DNA of 64,000 bases from Takakia lepidozioides (GCA_030704615.1 CM060731.1:15748001-15812000), one strand, 5' to 3'; shown: positions 32,487 through 43,525, numbered from the stretch's first letter. Notes: a model not told the origin generated them from the sequence alone. Numbers and translations: made by a program.

Positions 32487-32764
32487 CCTGTTTTCGGACA
32501 ACAACCATACAACACTGCTAATGTGAAGGTACAAACATTCTGACAGTGCTCCAGAGGCTACATTTTTGTGGATTCATTCATTGCATTGCTTTCCTGGATG
32601 CTTCTCCTCGGTTGCTTGATTAATGCTAGGTTTTCTTTGCAGCTTTTCATGTTGGCTTTTTTTGTTTGATTCATACTTGGATTTTGTTTCTATTCACTAT
32701 TCATGTTTGCTCATTGCTTTCCTGGTTGATCTCTGGTCTGTGACACATGAACTTGTGACAAACA

Positions 32765-33286
32765 AAGGTGATATTGTCGACAAGCCGGTACAGACGAGGG
32801 GCAAGAGTGTCGACCCGGCGAGTAGCCCCCCAAAAGAGGTCTCACCACCACTGGAGACTGCAAATGGAGTAAGTCCAGGCCGTTGTCTTGTCTGTTATTC
32901 CAACCTTGGGGCTCTCTTTAACTCGCAAATGTTGAGTGTCCTAGTCGTGTGTATGTCATGGGTTTTCACATCGTGTTCTTTTTTGTGTGGAGTTGGGATC
33001 ACAGTTCAGGGTGGGTGACGAGGTTCGGCTGTTGGATGTGAACTCCAAACGCAAGAAATGTGGAGTAGGGCTGATTGTTGCTCTTCAAGGTGATGTGGTG
33101 GGTTACGGGTACCCTGCTGTGCCCATTGATTATGCCTGTGTGTACATCAAAGAGGCATGTGTCAGTAACACCCCTCTACCATATGTGAATGGTGTTAGGA
33201 AACAGACCGAGTTAGGGCAGGTGGTTGGCCAGACAACACTTTGGAGTCTAAAGTTACTGAAACTTATGGAGCTGCGGAAGGGATAG
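32765..33286 (+). CDS. DUF8039-like C-terminal exons of CACTA ORF1
   Basis: Two exons join in frame: about 32765-32868 (VDKPVQTRGKSVDPASSPPK ... TANG, donor GTAAGT at 32869) and 33005-33286 (FRVGDEVRLLDVNSK ... VGYGYPAVPIDYACVYIKEA ... LPYVNG ... LGQVVGQTTLWSLKLL, TAG stop). The second resembles the DUF8039 region often found at the end of CACTA ORF1 proteins. It probably once joined the 28782-31565 gene. The captured phosphatase piece sits between. Confidence 0.5.
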
Positions 33287-33896
33287 TCAGTATTGCACTG
33301 TTTAACAGAGTTCTTGATTCTAATAGCACTAGAACATACTAGCTACAACAATTCAGCCCATGTGTGGGCTTGCTTGTTTTTGGCTGGGCCTTTTGAGGCA
33401 TGGATTTTTTGACCTTGTGGCTTTTGAGGTGTCCATTGGGATATTGGTCTCATTTGGATTTTTGTGATGTGATTTATAGGGCTTGTATTGCCCTGTAGTT
33501 GACTATTTTCATTCTCCTTGTGGTTGATAGTATGCAGGAGGGATCCATTCTGTTTTCATGTTGGAATTTCACCATGTAATGAAGATTTTAAATCATTTAA
33601 TTCACTTTCATTTTAAATAATAATATTAAAATAATACCATTAAAAAAAAATCCAAGGCTGCAATCTCCCTGTTCTTTTAAATATTAAATGAAAACTAAAA
33701 ATTAAAATATGAACATTAAAAATATAAACTATTTCGGAAAACAATCTTGATGACACGTGGCATCACTCTTGCTCAAACCAGAACACGTGGCAGAATATGA
33801 CATGACATTCTTTATCCATATTTTCACCACGTGTAAAGATCCGTAGTCATATATGCTAGTCATATATTTTGTCTGTGTGCCACATGTTACATCTCA
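33287..33896. other. AT-rich 3' region of CACTA ORF1
   Basis: No gene. It contains the probable 3' UTR and an A/T-rich patch (33590-33735). TAGTCAT motifs begin near 33845. Confidence 0.4.
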
Positions 33897-34284
33897 AGTG
33901 CAACAGGTGTCCCGCTAATATCTCTCCATGTAGACATCCCTGTAGTCATATAAGCGAGTCATGTAGACACCACGTGTGAAATCTGCCATAGCACACGTGT
34001 CTCGCTAGCGCCTCTCCATGTAGGCATCACTGTGCAGACATGTAGTCATATGATCATGGCAAGAAGTCGTGACATGTCAAATTCGCAGTGGCGCACGTGT
34101 CCATCCGTCGCCTCTCCATGTAGGCATCACTTTGCAGACATATAGTCATATGATCCCCTGACGAATGCATGACGTGTCGCTTGCGCAGTGGCGCACGTGT
34201 CCCGCTGAAGCCTCTCCATGTAGGCAGCGCTCAACAGACAATGTAGTCATATATTAGTCATATAGTTGTGACTGCAACCCTCTC
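33897..34284. repeat. CACTA-2 right subterminal tandem repeat, about 99 bp x 4
   Basis: Copies start near 33907, 34000, 34099 and 34197. They share 'cctctccatgtaggcat', 'gtagtcatat' and 'gtggcgcacgtgtc'. This is typical of CACTA subterminal transposase-binding regions. Confidence 0.85.
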
Positions 34285-34439
34285 TGCAGCAGGACTCCAG
34301 GTCCGATGGCATCAAAGATCTCCTCTGGTGTTGGCATGGCATACTTATCGGACTTGGTCTGACGAGAAGAGTGGATCTTCTGAGTCTAAGTCGAGCGAAT
34401 CAGTATGCCCAGAAGAACATGACGGATTATAGGCAGAGA

Positions 34440-34760
34440 CAAGAACAATGATATTTGCAATTATTGCAATGAGTCTGGCCACTGAGCGAGAGAGTGTAAG
34501 AAGAGAAAACTCGACTAGAAGAAAAAGAAGAGTGAACAGGGAAATAGTGCTGAAACTAGTGGTGATGCTTTTGTGTCAGATATATCTATCTTCTCTGACT
34601 CAGATGTGTGGTACATAGACTCTAGGGCATCCACCCATTTGTCTCATCGGAGAGATTGGTTTATTGAGTATGAGAGTATTCCACCTGTTAAGTATGGGGT
34701 ATAACTCTACTCAAGAAGCCACGGGGAAAGGAAAAATTTCCATGTCGATGTTGGTGGGAA
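34440..34760 (+). pseudogene. Copia-2 gag zinc knuckle and protease
   Basis: The frame reads CNYCNESGH-stop-ARECKK, a CCHC knuckle with an internal stop, then VWYIDSRASTHLSHRRDWF. The protease signature is normally DSGA; here the Gly is Arg, so the protease should be dead. The frame then shifts. Confidence 0.8.
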
Positions 34761-34799
34761 GTAACACCATTGAGGCTATACTAACCCATGTCTTACACA

Positions 34800-35710
34800 T
34801 CCCTGGGATAGCCAAGAATCTCTTCTCTGTGACGAAAGCAACCTCACAAGGTCATATATTCGAGTTTGGAGAGAATAGTTGCCTCATACGAAATAACAAG
34901 AAAGTGGTGGTTGGACATGGTGTTTGTGATAAGTGTCTTTACAAGTTGTTGTGTAGCACCAAATTAGCTGTGGTGGAGAATGCTCATCTTGCTAGTGTTG
35001 GAGGACCAGACAACATCAACTTGTGGCATCAACGGCTAGGTCACCTAAATGGAGAGAGTGCAAAGCTTATGTCACGAAATAAGCTTGTGGATGGTCTTTC
35101 CATATCCGCAAAAGCTGAGTTTATATTCTGTGAGAGCTGTGTGCAAGGGAAGCATTGCAGGGAACCATTTCCGAAGGAAGGAGGTACTCGGACGATGGAG
35201 CTTCTTGGACTAGTTCATACTGACGTGTGGGGACCACCAAACTGGGAAGAATTTGAAGGTACTGCGAAGCGATAATGGAGGAGAATTCATGTCGAAAGAA
35301 TTTCAAGCGTTCTTGAAACTTCACGGAATCCAACACCAAACGTCTACACCATACAGCCCCAAGCAAAATGGAGTTGCTGAGTGCTTAAATCAGGCGATCG
35401 TGGAATCTGCCCGTTGTATGCTTTTCAGCAAAAGTTGCCGTCAAGATATTGGGCGGAAGCTATTAACACAGCTACTTATCTCAAAGCACGAAGTCCCCAC
35501 AAATCTGTTGAAGGGAAGACGCATGAGGAGGTATGGAGTGGGAGAAAACCAACGGTAAAGCATTTAAGGGTTTTTGGTTGTGAGGCTTATGCTCACAAGC
35601 CTGATCAATTGAGGACCAAACTCGAGCCTAAAAGTACAAAATGTATTTTTGTGGGATATAGTTTGGATTCAAAAGCTTACAGGTTAATGAATAAAGCTAC
35701 AGGGAATTAA
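34800..35710 (+). pseudogene. Copia-2 GAG-pre-integrase and deleted integrase
   Basis: NLWHQRLGHLNGESAKL ... CESCVQGKHCREPF gives the HHCC zinc motif. After LVHTDVWGPP the next recognisable part is VLRSDNGGEF; the intervening core is mostly deleted. The frame changes near 35270, then NGVAECLNQAIVESARCML and a shifted LRVFGCEAYAHKP ... CIFVGYSLDSKAYRL follow. Confidence 0.88.
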
Positions 35711-36800
35711 TTGATCATCAGCCGTGATGTTGTGTTCAATGAGGAAACCAACATCAGCTCAACTGACAATTTTTTGGGTAGAGAGGATGAAAGTCAAGTG
35801 GGATCTGAGTCAAAGGAAAAAGAGGTCGTTGAAGATGACAAATCAGACAACGGGGGGGAGCCAACACCACAAACCCCGTTGAGAGATGAATCATCACCTC
35901 CTCGACTTGTTGTTGATTTGCAGATTCCTGCACCAACTAGAGAGGAAATTGTTCCAGAGACCCGTAAGTCTACCCGAGTAAACTTTAAAGAGAGCACCGT
36001 CAAAACTTGTTGATTTTGCTTGCATCGCAACAGGAGAAGAGCCGCTGACTTTGAGAGAAGCCCTTCAAAGGAATGATGCCGAACAGTGGAAGCATGCAGC
36101 AGATAAGGAACACAATTCTCTCATGCAAAATGGCACGTGGCTTTTGACAGAGCTTCCAGAAGGCAAAAGAGCCATAGGCAGTAAATGGGTCTTCAGAATT
36201 AAGCGAAAATCAAATGGCGAAGTGGACAGGTATAAGGCGAGGCTCGTGGCTAAGGGTTTCCTTCAAACACAGGGTGTTGACTTCAGTGAAACTTTTGCCC
36301 CCGTTGCAAAGTTCACTTCCATCCGCACACTGCTAGCCCTTGGAGCAATGCTAGACTTGGAAATTCACCAAATGGACTTGAAGTGTGCATTTCTAAATGG
36401 AGAGCTCACTGAAGACATGTACATGCTGCAGCCCAATGGCTACGAAGTTGCAAATCGAGAGAAGCTTGTTTGCAAACTTAGAAAGACCATATATGGGCTT
36501 AAGCAGTCTCAGAGGGTTTGGAATATGAGAATTGACGAGTTTCTCAAGAGGAGTGGTTTCACGAGGTGCAAGTCAGACCAAAGCATCTATGTGATGACAA
36601 AAAATGGAGGTATGACAGTGTTCCTCGCAATTGACGTGGATGACCTACTCATTCTTAACAAAGATATTAAGGCTGTAAATGAGGTGAAGGCTTTTCTATC
36701 TCTTGAATTCGAAATGAAAGACTTGGGGGAGTTGGAATATTGTCTAGGGATTCAAGTAATCCGTGACAGGGAGAGAGTCTTGGGCAAACAAGGTACATAG
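35711..36800 (+). pseudogene. Copia-2 reverse transcriptase
   Basis: A linker with SPPR and TRKSTRV leads to the RT: WKHAADKEHNSLMQNGTW, GSKWVFRIKRKSNGEV, RYKARLVAKGF, VAKFTSIRTLLA, HQMDLKCAFLNGEL, YGLKQSQRVWN and DVDDLLIL (active site, usual form YVDDLL). A frame break occurs near 36780 (LGIQVIRDRERVLGKQ). It is the longest intact domain of the element. Confidence 0.92.
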
Positions 36801-36929
36801 AGGAGTTGCTACGTCGTTTTGGGATGCAAAATTGCAAGCCACTAAGTACACCCCTCGACGTGAATGTTAGATTGTCAATGACTTGCGAATCGGGAACAGA
36901 AACAAGTTGTGATGTACCTGATCATAATT

Positions 36930-37405
36930 TTCTGTAAAGAGAGGCTGTGGGAAGTCTCATGTATGTGATGATAGCAACAATACTCGATCTTGCTGCTGCA
37001 GTGGGGATTGTGAGTCAGTTTATGAATGACCCAAAGGAAGAACATTGGAGAGCTGTAAAACGGATTTTTCGATACCTCCAGGGAACCAAGAATCTATGGC
37101 TTCAATACTCGCGAACTAGTGATGAGATAGTTACCTTGGATTTTTTCAAAAGGAAGGAACTGTGATATTATGTGACAATTAGGGATGTCTATCCCTAATC
37201 AAGAATCCCGTTCATCACAGGAAAACTAAACACATAGACATTCAGCACCATTATGTGCGAGAGCTGATGGCTGAAGGAGAAGTTGTGTTCGAGTATCATA
37301 TGCGGATATGAGAGCCGACATATTGACAAAAGCAGTTCCTGGACCCAAACACTCCAAATGCATGGGAATATTGGAACTGAGAGAACTCAACCTTGAGCAA
37401 GGGGG
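36930..37405 (+). pseudogene. Copia-2 RNase H remnant
   Basis: VGSLMYVMIATILDLAAAVG, EEHWRAVKRIFRYLQGTKN, then a deletion of most of RNase H, then KTKHIDIQHHYVREL and ADILTKAVPGPKHSKC in another frame. Stops occur between the pieces. Confidence 0.85.
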
Positions 37406-37407
37406 AG

Positions 37408-37971
37408 TGTCAACTAAGGGTGATCAAGGCTGAGCTTCAGTCTCGGTGATTAGCGCTTGAGTTTCGGAGAAGCCAGCCGATGGTGCTTCAGTTTCGGAGT
37501 TGCCACCTCTAGGGTAGTTGGGGTGCAACTTGCATTAGTTATTAGTTTTGTCTTTTTCTCTTGCAGATAGGTGTGACTTCGAGAATAGTGCCGTTGATAT
37601 AGTTAGCAAGAGCTGCCTCTCACGGAGGTCTCACATGTATATATTGTGTGTCCATCTAATCAGAATTTAATAGGCTTAGTGTTCATCTTAGATTGTAGTC
37701 TCTAAGTCTCTTATGTCTGTCTCAAGTAGTGTCCTCATTTTGTTTACTGCCAGCTTTCTAGGGGAAAAATAAAAAAATAAAAAAAAATTGACGCGTTGCC
37801 GAAGCAAGCGTAACTTATGGTGTCACTTGACCCAGAAGGGCTACTAGCTTCCGGTAAGAAGGTGGACACCTTTGTAACAACCAACAGGGTGGTTTGAACC
37901 CGCAACCACTGGTAAAAGGGTATATGCCCTTACCACTGGGCTGCATGTTGGTTGTTCAGCTTTCTAATACA
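37408..37971 (+). mobile_element. Copia-2 3' LTR, interrupted by SINE
   Basis: It starts TGTCAACTAAGG directly after the polypurine tract. Without the SINE (37761-37956) and one copy of the target duplication it is about 360 bp and probably ends ...CTAATACA at 37971. A TATATATTG stretch (about 37638) could be its promoter. The exact 3' end is a guess, because no 5' LTR is available to compare. Confidence 0.65.
37751..37966 (-). mobile_element. tRNA-derived SINE (family 3) with 10-bp TSD
   Basis: CAGCTTTCTA flanks the element at 37751-37760 and 37957-37966. On the minus strand it starts with a tRNA-like head: AGCCCAGTGGTAAGGGC (A-box) and GGGTTCAAACCACC (B-box). It ends in a T-rich tail, as in plant Au-type SINEs. 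Its body is unlike families 1 and 2. Confidence 0.88.
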
Positions 37972-37982
37972 GCCTCCTCAAG

Positions 37983-38113
37983 ATGGAGGACGTAGAAAAC
38001 TCACACTTTCTTCATTGGCAATCTAGCCACTATCTTTGCCAGAAGCAAATTGGGCAACACCTAATCGTTGTCAAAGTATGCATTCATGTTGCTACGTTGA
38101 TCCGCCATAGCAA
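37983..38113 (-). pseudogene. Unit C F-box N-terminal remnant
   Basis: From 38113 the minus strand reads MADQRSNMNA ... VLPNLLLAKIVARLP with an internal stop, then ends; the rest of the gene is gone. The Copia-2 end is immediately adjacent. Its upstream flank (38120-38410) matches units A and D. Confidence 0.8.
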
Positions 38114-38119
38114 AGTGGT

Positions 38120-38764
38120 CTTAGAGAAAACAAGAGACTACCGCTTGAGTACACAATGGTGCATCGTCAAACCTTGATATTCTAAATGTGACAGATGACA
38201 AACAAACAAAGTGCCCCGGGGAGAGAGACACACAGATCCAAAGAGCTGCCGCTCAATTTAAGCGAGTGGCTCATTCGAATATTCGAAAAATCTGTGCGAA
38301 TTTTATATGAGGATTTGTCACTGGGGGTTCACAGATCTGTCCTAGATTTGAAAATACTCTTCCTTAGTCACCTCCTGAGCAACACTGAGATTTTGAAGTT
38401 TAAAAATTAGTCCTGCTGTTGTAGATTAGTGGCTTGTAGATTGGGATAATTCATGTGCATGAAAGGAGGGTCTAAGTGTAGCAACTTCAAAATGTTTGAA
38501 GAGTCAGCGTTGGATAATTATTATGTTGTTAGCGCGCAAATTCTCAACAAATTTTGTTGGAACGACGCATGTAATTCATGTACATAGACTTCACACACTA
38601 ATTACTGGCATGTAATTTCAAAGATTACAGACATAGGCCACCACAGATCATTAGCCACTCAATGGGCTTCCGAGCACTTGTCAAGTTTTGAAGAGCTCAT
38701 TTTTTATTTGGAGTGGATGAGGTTTTTATTGTGCGTTGACCATGGTTGAGCTAATCGCAAATTG
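38120..38764. other. Unit C flank
   Basis: Homologous to 3470-4116 (unit A), with small indels. No gene. Confidence 0.6.
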
Positions 38765-39285
38765 TAGGAAGTTAGAGGTCTCTATCCAAACTGCATGCAA
38801 AGAAAATAGATTCCCCCACCTGCCTAGTTTCCTCTAGTTTATTTTATGAAATCGCATTCCGAATTGGACAAGACGGAAGTTAGAGGTCTCTATCCAAACT
38901 GCTTGCAAAGAAAATAGATTCCCCCACCTGCCTAGTTTCCTCTATTATTTTATGAAATCGCATTCCGAATTGGACAAGACGGAAGTTAGAGGTCTCTATC
39001 TACTGCTTGCAAAGAAAATAGATTCCCCAACCTGCCCGGTTGCCTCTAGTTTATTTTATAAAATCGACAAGACGGAAGTTAGAGGTCTCTATCCAAACTG
39101 CATGCAAAGAAAATAGATTCCCCAACCTACCCAGTTGCCTCTAGTTTATTTTATGAAATCACATTCCGAATTGGAAGTTAGAGGTCTCTATCCAAACTGC
39201 TTGCAAAGAAAATAAATTCCCCAACCTGCCCAGTTGCCTCTAGTTTATTTTATAAAATCGCATTCCGAATTGGACAAGACATTAG
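38765..39285 (+). repeat. Tandem repeat, about 105 bp x 5 (unit C)
   Basis: Five copies begin near 38768, 38873, 38982, 39076 and 39175. All contain 'gaagttagaggtctctatc' and 'gcaaagaaaata'. The same repeat is present once in unit A (4117-4215) and twice each in D (53645-53860) and E (61913-62133). Confidence 0.92.
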
Positions 39286-39984
39286 AGATGAACTTTTTTA
39301 TGTGGCGGGGTCTCCACCGCTTCATTGTCTCCCATCTTATCAAACCGGTACGCTCACATCGCCTAGTGGAGCACCCAGCCACTCCGCCCATTGAATATTT
39401 GAGGACCCTAGACAGAGGACCCATCACCATTTCTATCACAAGTGTTAAAATACTGTGGCGGTGTTCCCTTCTCGTTCCCTTCCCTGCAATGGATGGTGCT
39501 TCTTGGAGTTGGACCTGCACTTGGTTATTTAAATAATAAACTATGTATTTTAAAAGAAGCTGACGTCTCAACAGCAGTTACAGTAGCCAAGGAAGAAGTA
39601 GGGAAGAAAGTATGGTGCGGAATCAAAAAGTATTGAGGTCTCACTTCATCCCCAAGGGGTAGCCTTTCCTTTTGGAAGGGGGACAGCAGTTAGGGTAGTT
39701 GTTAATTATTAGAGAGATCATTTTCAAGGGGTCCTAGCGGATCTGCAAAGTGAGAGCCAAAAAAAAAACAGGGGATGAAACGGAAATGCATTGAAAGGGA
39801 CTTGGACGAAATAAGCCAAGTGAGGCCTTAGAGTGCGGATAGCACCCTTTAACCAAGATTATCATGTTGTGGGATCCAGAAACGCTTGAGAATTTTGAAG
39901 TTCTAAACAATTGCGACCAGGCCATAGGTATGCAGGAAAATATTAAGAAAATACTCAGTTGAACCATATATATTTATATTTATA
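39286..39984. other. Unit C flank, lower part
   Basis: Homologous to 4216-4968 in unit A. The plus-strand SINE of units A and D is absent here: 'tatttatatttata' runs directly into 'gggaaacaccc'. No supported gene. Confidence 0.6.
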
Positions 39985-40190
39985 AATATAGGGAAACACC
40001 CGGTGGGATCGACCAGTCACAAATCAGGTTAGTGAAGAATAGAAAACAAAATAACCACTTTCAAAGTAATCCAGCATATTTTTATCCCTTTATCAGCAGC
40101 TCATGAAAGCCCACACATGAGAAGGAGCAAGATTTGATCTGGCTGGCACTCATATGCAACTAGCTACTGACTGGTAGTTAAACCACATTA
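39985..40190 (-). mobile_element. tRNA-derived SINE (family 2), unit C
   Basis: Orthologous to 5212-5440, sharing the 'gaccagtcacaaatcagg' tail side. The head is decayed but still shows TAGCT.C and a B-box remnant. Confidence 0.7.
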
Positions 40191-40204
40191 TTCTGGAAAA
40201 CATT

Positions 40205-40546
40205 GTAAGAACTTAAATAAAGGGTCCCAACTTTTGGTATGGGCTATTCCTGAAGGTCGAAGAAAGGGAGAGGATTGGAGCAGCCAATCAGGAGGGAGGG
40301 CACCCCTGTTGGAATGTGAGGCGTCGTGTACAAGCTAGCATAGAAGTAGGAGGGTGGGCCCTCCTAGTTCTAGAGCTTTCCAGAACCGTTCTAGAAGGCT
40401 CCACCGCCGCCTTGAGACAGTATATAAAGAGGGTAAGGGTTGAAGCTCATAGGATTTCTTCCGCCTCCACCTTACCTTGGTGGGCTCTGCAAGCAGGTCC
40501 CCCCTTAGAAAGTGTAAATTCTAAACCAACTTCAGAACTTAATGTA
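40205..40546 (+). promoter_or_regulatory. Insertion with heat-shock-element-like promoter
   Basis: Relative to unit A this stretch is extra, bordered by AGAACTTAA on both sides (about 40207 and 40535). It contains TTCcaGAAccgTTCtaGAA (40378-40397), two TTCnnGAA pairs as in heat-shock elements. A TATATAAA box at 40421 and a C/T-rich transcript-like stretch follow. It could be a solo LTR (TGTTGGAATG starts inside) or a captured promoter. No gene lies downstream on the plus strand. Confidence 0.5.
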
Positions 40547-41102
40547 CAAGGCTGATCTTTTTACTCATAATAATTTAAACATGCCCGGATCTGATGAATC
40601 ATGTTCCTAACTGCATCCTACCCTCAGGTCACTTCATGGCATTTGCAGACAGGATCAGAGTGTTCCAACTTTTTTGAGTTTGCAACCTCTGCAGGGTATC
40701 AAACAAATTACAAATTTGTTTGAAATTGTAATGTACAGAGACCAGCCTTTCAGCGAATATGACTGGTATCTGGTAATACAAAGAAACATTCTGCTGGCCA
40801 TATGTATCCGCGGTGGACAATAGAAGGGTATCCCTTCTGATTCCTTCACAGGGAATATGACATTCCAAATCAAAAGAGATGCATTAATGTACCTGCCAAA
40901 AGAGAGAAACACAGTGTGTGAGAGAGAGAAATGAAATGAAATGGTGCTTTATAACGTCCGTGGAAAGCTCATAGAGCTTATGGGACAAAATGGAAAGAAA
41001 AACATGAGAAAAAACAGGAAACCAGAGTCCTGAAGAGGGTCACTCTCTGATGAGAATACCCCGGACAACGTATCAGAAAATGCATATTGCCCACACATTT
41101 GG
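40547..41102. other. Unit C distal flank, shared with D and E
   Basis: Contains 'cagcgaatatgactggtatc' and 'acattctgctggccatatg', shared with unit D (54765-55050) and unit E (63715-63960). It includes the empty site for the SINE of 5488-5661. Coding is unclear. Confidence 0.5.
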
Positions 41103-41215
41103 CCTTGCCAATCTCCCTTTCCTCTCTGCATCTGTTTATTGTACTCCCCGCCCTAAGTTTAAAATTCAGTCCAGTGCCGAGGGTAGGTATGCCCTTCAGA
41201 TCATCCTGAAGGAAT
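41103..41215 (-). pseudogene. Dispersed exon family, copy 2
   Basis: The minus frame reads DDLKGIPTLGTGLNFKLRAG, as in the copies at 19830-20075 and 47165-47255. It is followed (minus direction) by a pyrimidine/purine-rich sequence that is also conserved. Confidence 0.5.
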
Positions 41216-41502
41216 GTACTTCAGCGAACCACATATTATACTATCAATGTGTGGTTCGTCGAAGAACCAAGCCCGAGCCTATTTCCAAACCTAAACCGAA
41301 CCTATATGCGAAGCCATATTATTGGTGCCGAACCTATAAATCTCGCCAAACCAATAGGTTTGATTAGATTCTCATATCCCAACCTAAAAAAATTTGGCCG
41401 CTCACACGCTCACCCGCTCACCACAGCTCATCCCCCCTCAGTGCGTCCTGCCTAATATTTGTTGAAAATCTAAGACGTAGTTGCCTTGCAGCCATGTCTT
41501 AC

Positions 41503-41765
41503 CTTGGAACAGAGAATTGATCCGGTTTTCCAGATATCCTCTAGAAATCCCTTTACAAAAGCATCAATCTGCTGTGTGTGATTTGCCCAATAACCAGGCC
41601 CCAAAAGGGCCTCCAGGGCTTTTGGCTCAGCCTTGAGATTTTCAAAGTTGGAAAACAGAGGTACAGGAACAAATCCCTTGATGGATTTGAAGAGGGTGTC
41701 TCCGGTGAGAGTACCCAGGACAATGAATCAGAAGTGGAACAAGGGAGAGAATGAACTCATAAGAC
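41503..41765 (-). pseudogene. Exon of unknown gene (LLGPGYWANH type), unit C
   Basis: The minus frame reads LFKSIKGFVPVPLFSNFE ... LLGPGYWANHTQQIDAF ... FLEDIWKTG and ends at a GTAAGA donor (just below 41503). Copies lie at 55718-55995 (-, intact frame) and 47255-47450 (+). I do not recognise the family. Conservation of frame in three copies argues for a true exon. Confidence 0.55.
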
Positions 41766-42460
41766 GTTGATTGCCATAGCCTAGGAACACACGGAGAGAG
41801 AGAGAGAGAGAGAGGTCACAACCCAGTGTAGATGGGACATGGCTTACCCCATCTCACCCGTGCCTATAACTTGGCCAGCTGGAACCATTTCACCCTCCCT
41901 GTGGAGGCAGCCACCCGCTAACTTTTTGATTGTTGCCAACCGTTGGCCTAAAACAAATAGATAACGCCACAAGAGTCTTCTGTGATACTTTACTCTTTCT
42001 TTTATGAGATGTGAAATGTTTTGAGGAGCACAGGTTTAGAAGAGACAGGTTCAATAGGTTCTGCAGGAACTAAACTGAGCAGGATCTAAATACAAAACCT
42101 TGCACTGTCATCTGACTCAACTCGACTCAACGAAACCAGACAACACTGCAATCAGCCAGAGAGGCTTGCTCCTCCTCAAAACACAGTCTCCACAGGAGCA
42201 CCTTCAGCTCGTGTCAACATTTCCAGGAGGTGATTCTGTTAACATGTAGGATAGCTCATTCACAGTTCTTAAAGTTCCATCGCTTAATCCAAAGGTTGAA
42301 ATAGTGCCTAGGAAAAAGTGGGGAGAACCTACCGCACCCAAGCGGCACTGAGATGCATCAAAATGCTAGTGACGCCGTCGCCATGGTCCACAAGCACATA
42401 ATCCACTCCTCTGTAATAGTACCTGCAGCAGCATCACTACCACTTCCAGAAGCCCTTCAT

Positions 42461-42672
42461 ATAACCCACTGAATGGGGAGATGGAAAATTTTGTTTTGTC
42501 AATTGCCATCAAATGAACTGCTTTTAGGCCATCCTTCTAGTGTCAGAATACACCAGGGACCTTGCGGTATAACCCACTGAATGAGGAGATGGAAATTTCG
42601 CTTTGTCAATTGCCATCAAATGAACTGCTGCTAGACCATCCTTCTAGTGTCAGAATACACCAGGGACCTTAA
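42461..42672. repeat. 108-bp tandem duplication
   Basis: Two copies (42461-42564 and 42569-42671) share 'ataacccactgaat.gggaga', 'gccatcaaatgaactgct' and 'cagaatacaccagggacctt'. No gene is obvious around them (41770-43080), except a weak minus-strand stretch at 42780-42990 that also occurs at 56317-56565. Confidence 0.85.
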
Positions 42673-43087
42673 CCGCATGGCTTCAATCTTCTGAGTGCTT
42701 GTTGTCTTATTGACTGTCAACATGTTCGGGCTACTGACCTCTCTTCTACAAGAGCAGCCTCCGAGCCTTCTTTACAGGTGTAACAAATTCTGACCCGGCC
42801 TTTTGAGAACCTCAAATTTGGCATAAGTCCATGCTCCTGAGCACAGATGCCATTGTAGAACCGCTGGAGGTAATATTGATGATATTGTGGGCGGGGATGC
42901 AGATACTGAAAAGTTTTACACAGTTACGGGAGATAATCCTGGCAGACTATGATGGTGAGACTGGTCTTTGAAGGCCAAAATGATGGGGAACAGAGCCCAA
43001 GAGGCTGGACAAATCCTTGTTCAGAAGACAGGTTTAATTGACATCCTCACAGCAGAAACTTTAGTTCAGCCCGATCCCTCATGTAGG

Positions 43088-43525
43088 TTATAAAGAGTTG
43101 GGGTGCTCATAGCTACGGGCCTGGCCAGGACAGAAATCTCTATAGAGAGAACAAATGAAAGCTTTGCGTGTACATTCTAGAATAGTGGCAGAGTAGTGAG
43201 AGAGTGCTCCAGCAAGGCTACGCATCAAATTGTTGACCTCTTGGCTGCTGCGTATGTAGGAAATCAAGCAAGGGTTTTTGGCAGGTAAACATGGGACCGT
43301 GGTGGTAGAGAACATCAAGAAGTTAAGCAAGGAAGCATCCTCCACAAAGCTGTCATCATACACACCCTTGGCTTCACCATTTGGAGCTGTTTCATTGGGG
43401 AGGACTGTAGCCGTTGCACAGTTGCCATTTGGAACAATTTTGGGCTGGTTGCCGGGCAAGTTAAAAAATGAAGACCTGTTCGTTGGGAAGTCGCGAAAGA
43501 TACTGGGATTGTCTTCGGACTGACT
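43088..43525 (-). CDS. Unrecognised coding exon
   Basis: The minus frame is open for about 145 codons: PGNQPKIVPNGNCATATV, then VYDDSFVEDASLLNFLMF, VPCLPAKNPCLISYIRSSQE, LECTRKAFICSLYRDFCPG and a stop at 43088. Cys-rich spacing and balanced composition suggest an exon of a secreted or membrane protein. There is no in-frame ATG at a sensible start, so it is probably an internal or final exon. I do not recognise the family. Confidence 0.4.
   Translation of the reverse strand, partial: SQSEDNPSIFRDFPTNRSSFFNLPGNQPKIVPNGNCATATVLPNETAPNGEAKGVYDDSFVEDASLLNFLMFSTTTVPCLPAKNPCLISYIRSSQEVNNLMRSLAGALSHYSATILECTRKAFICSLYRDFCPGQARSYEHPNSL

Larger units (their letters stand above)
21887..34284. mobile_element. 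CACTA element 2 with captured gene pieces
   Basis: It begins CACTACCAGAGATGAGCG. Subterminal motifs of the TAGTCAT/ATGACTA type crowd the left end (21900-22220) and the right end (33840-34284), which also has a tandem repeat of about 99 bp. It carries divergent TNP2-like (minus) and TNPA-like (plus) genes, the normal CACTA pair. Extra cargo: repeat module (22468-22690), OSB-like piece (22690-22935), eS1 pieces (23190-24185), PPR E-motif pieces (about 23740-23860) and an FCP1-like domain (31546-32486). The terminal TAGTG was not found; a truncated Copia starts at about 34290, so the right end is probably lost. Confidence 0.8.
34290..37971 (+). mobile_element. Copia-2, 5'-truncated Ty1/Copia element
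   Basis: Gag end, protease, integrase, RT and RNase H pieces occur in Copia order on the plus strand. A polypurine tract (GCAAGGGGGAG, 37397-37407) and a 3' LTR starting TGTCAACT follow. The 5' LTR and first part of gag are missing at the junction with CACTA-2. A SINE is inserted in the 3' LTR. Confidence 0.9.

Noticed and set aside
34497-34520. CACTA end (ctagaagaaaaag)
   Set aside because: It lies in the Copia-2 gag frame after the zinc knuckle and lacks the CACTA start and subterminal repeats.
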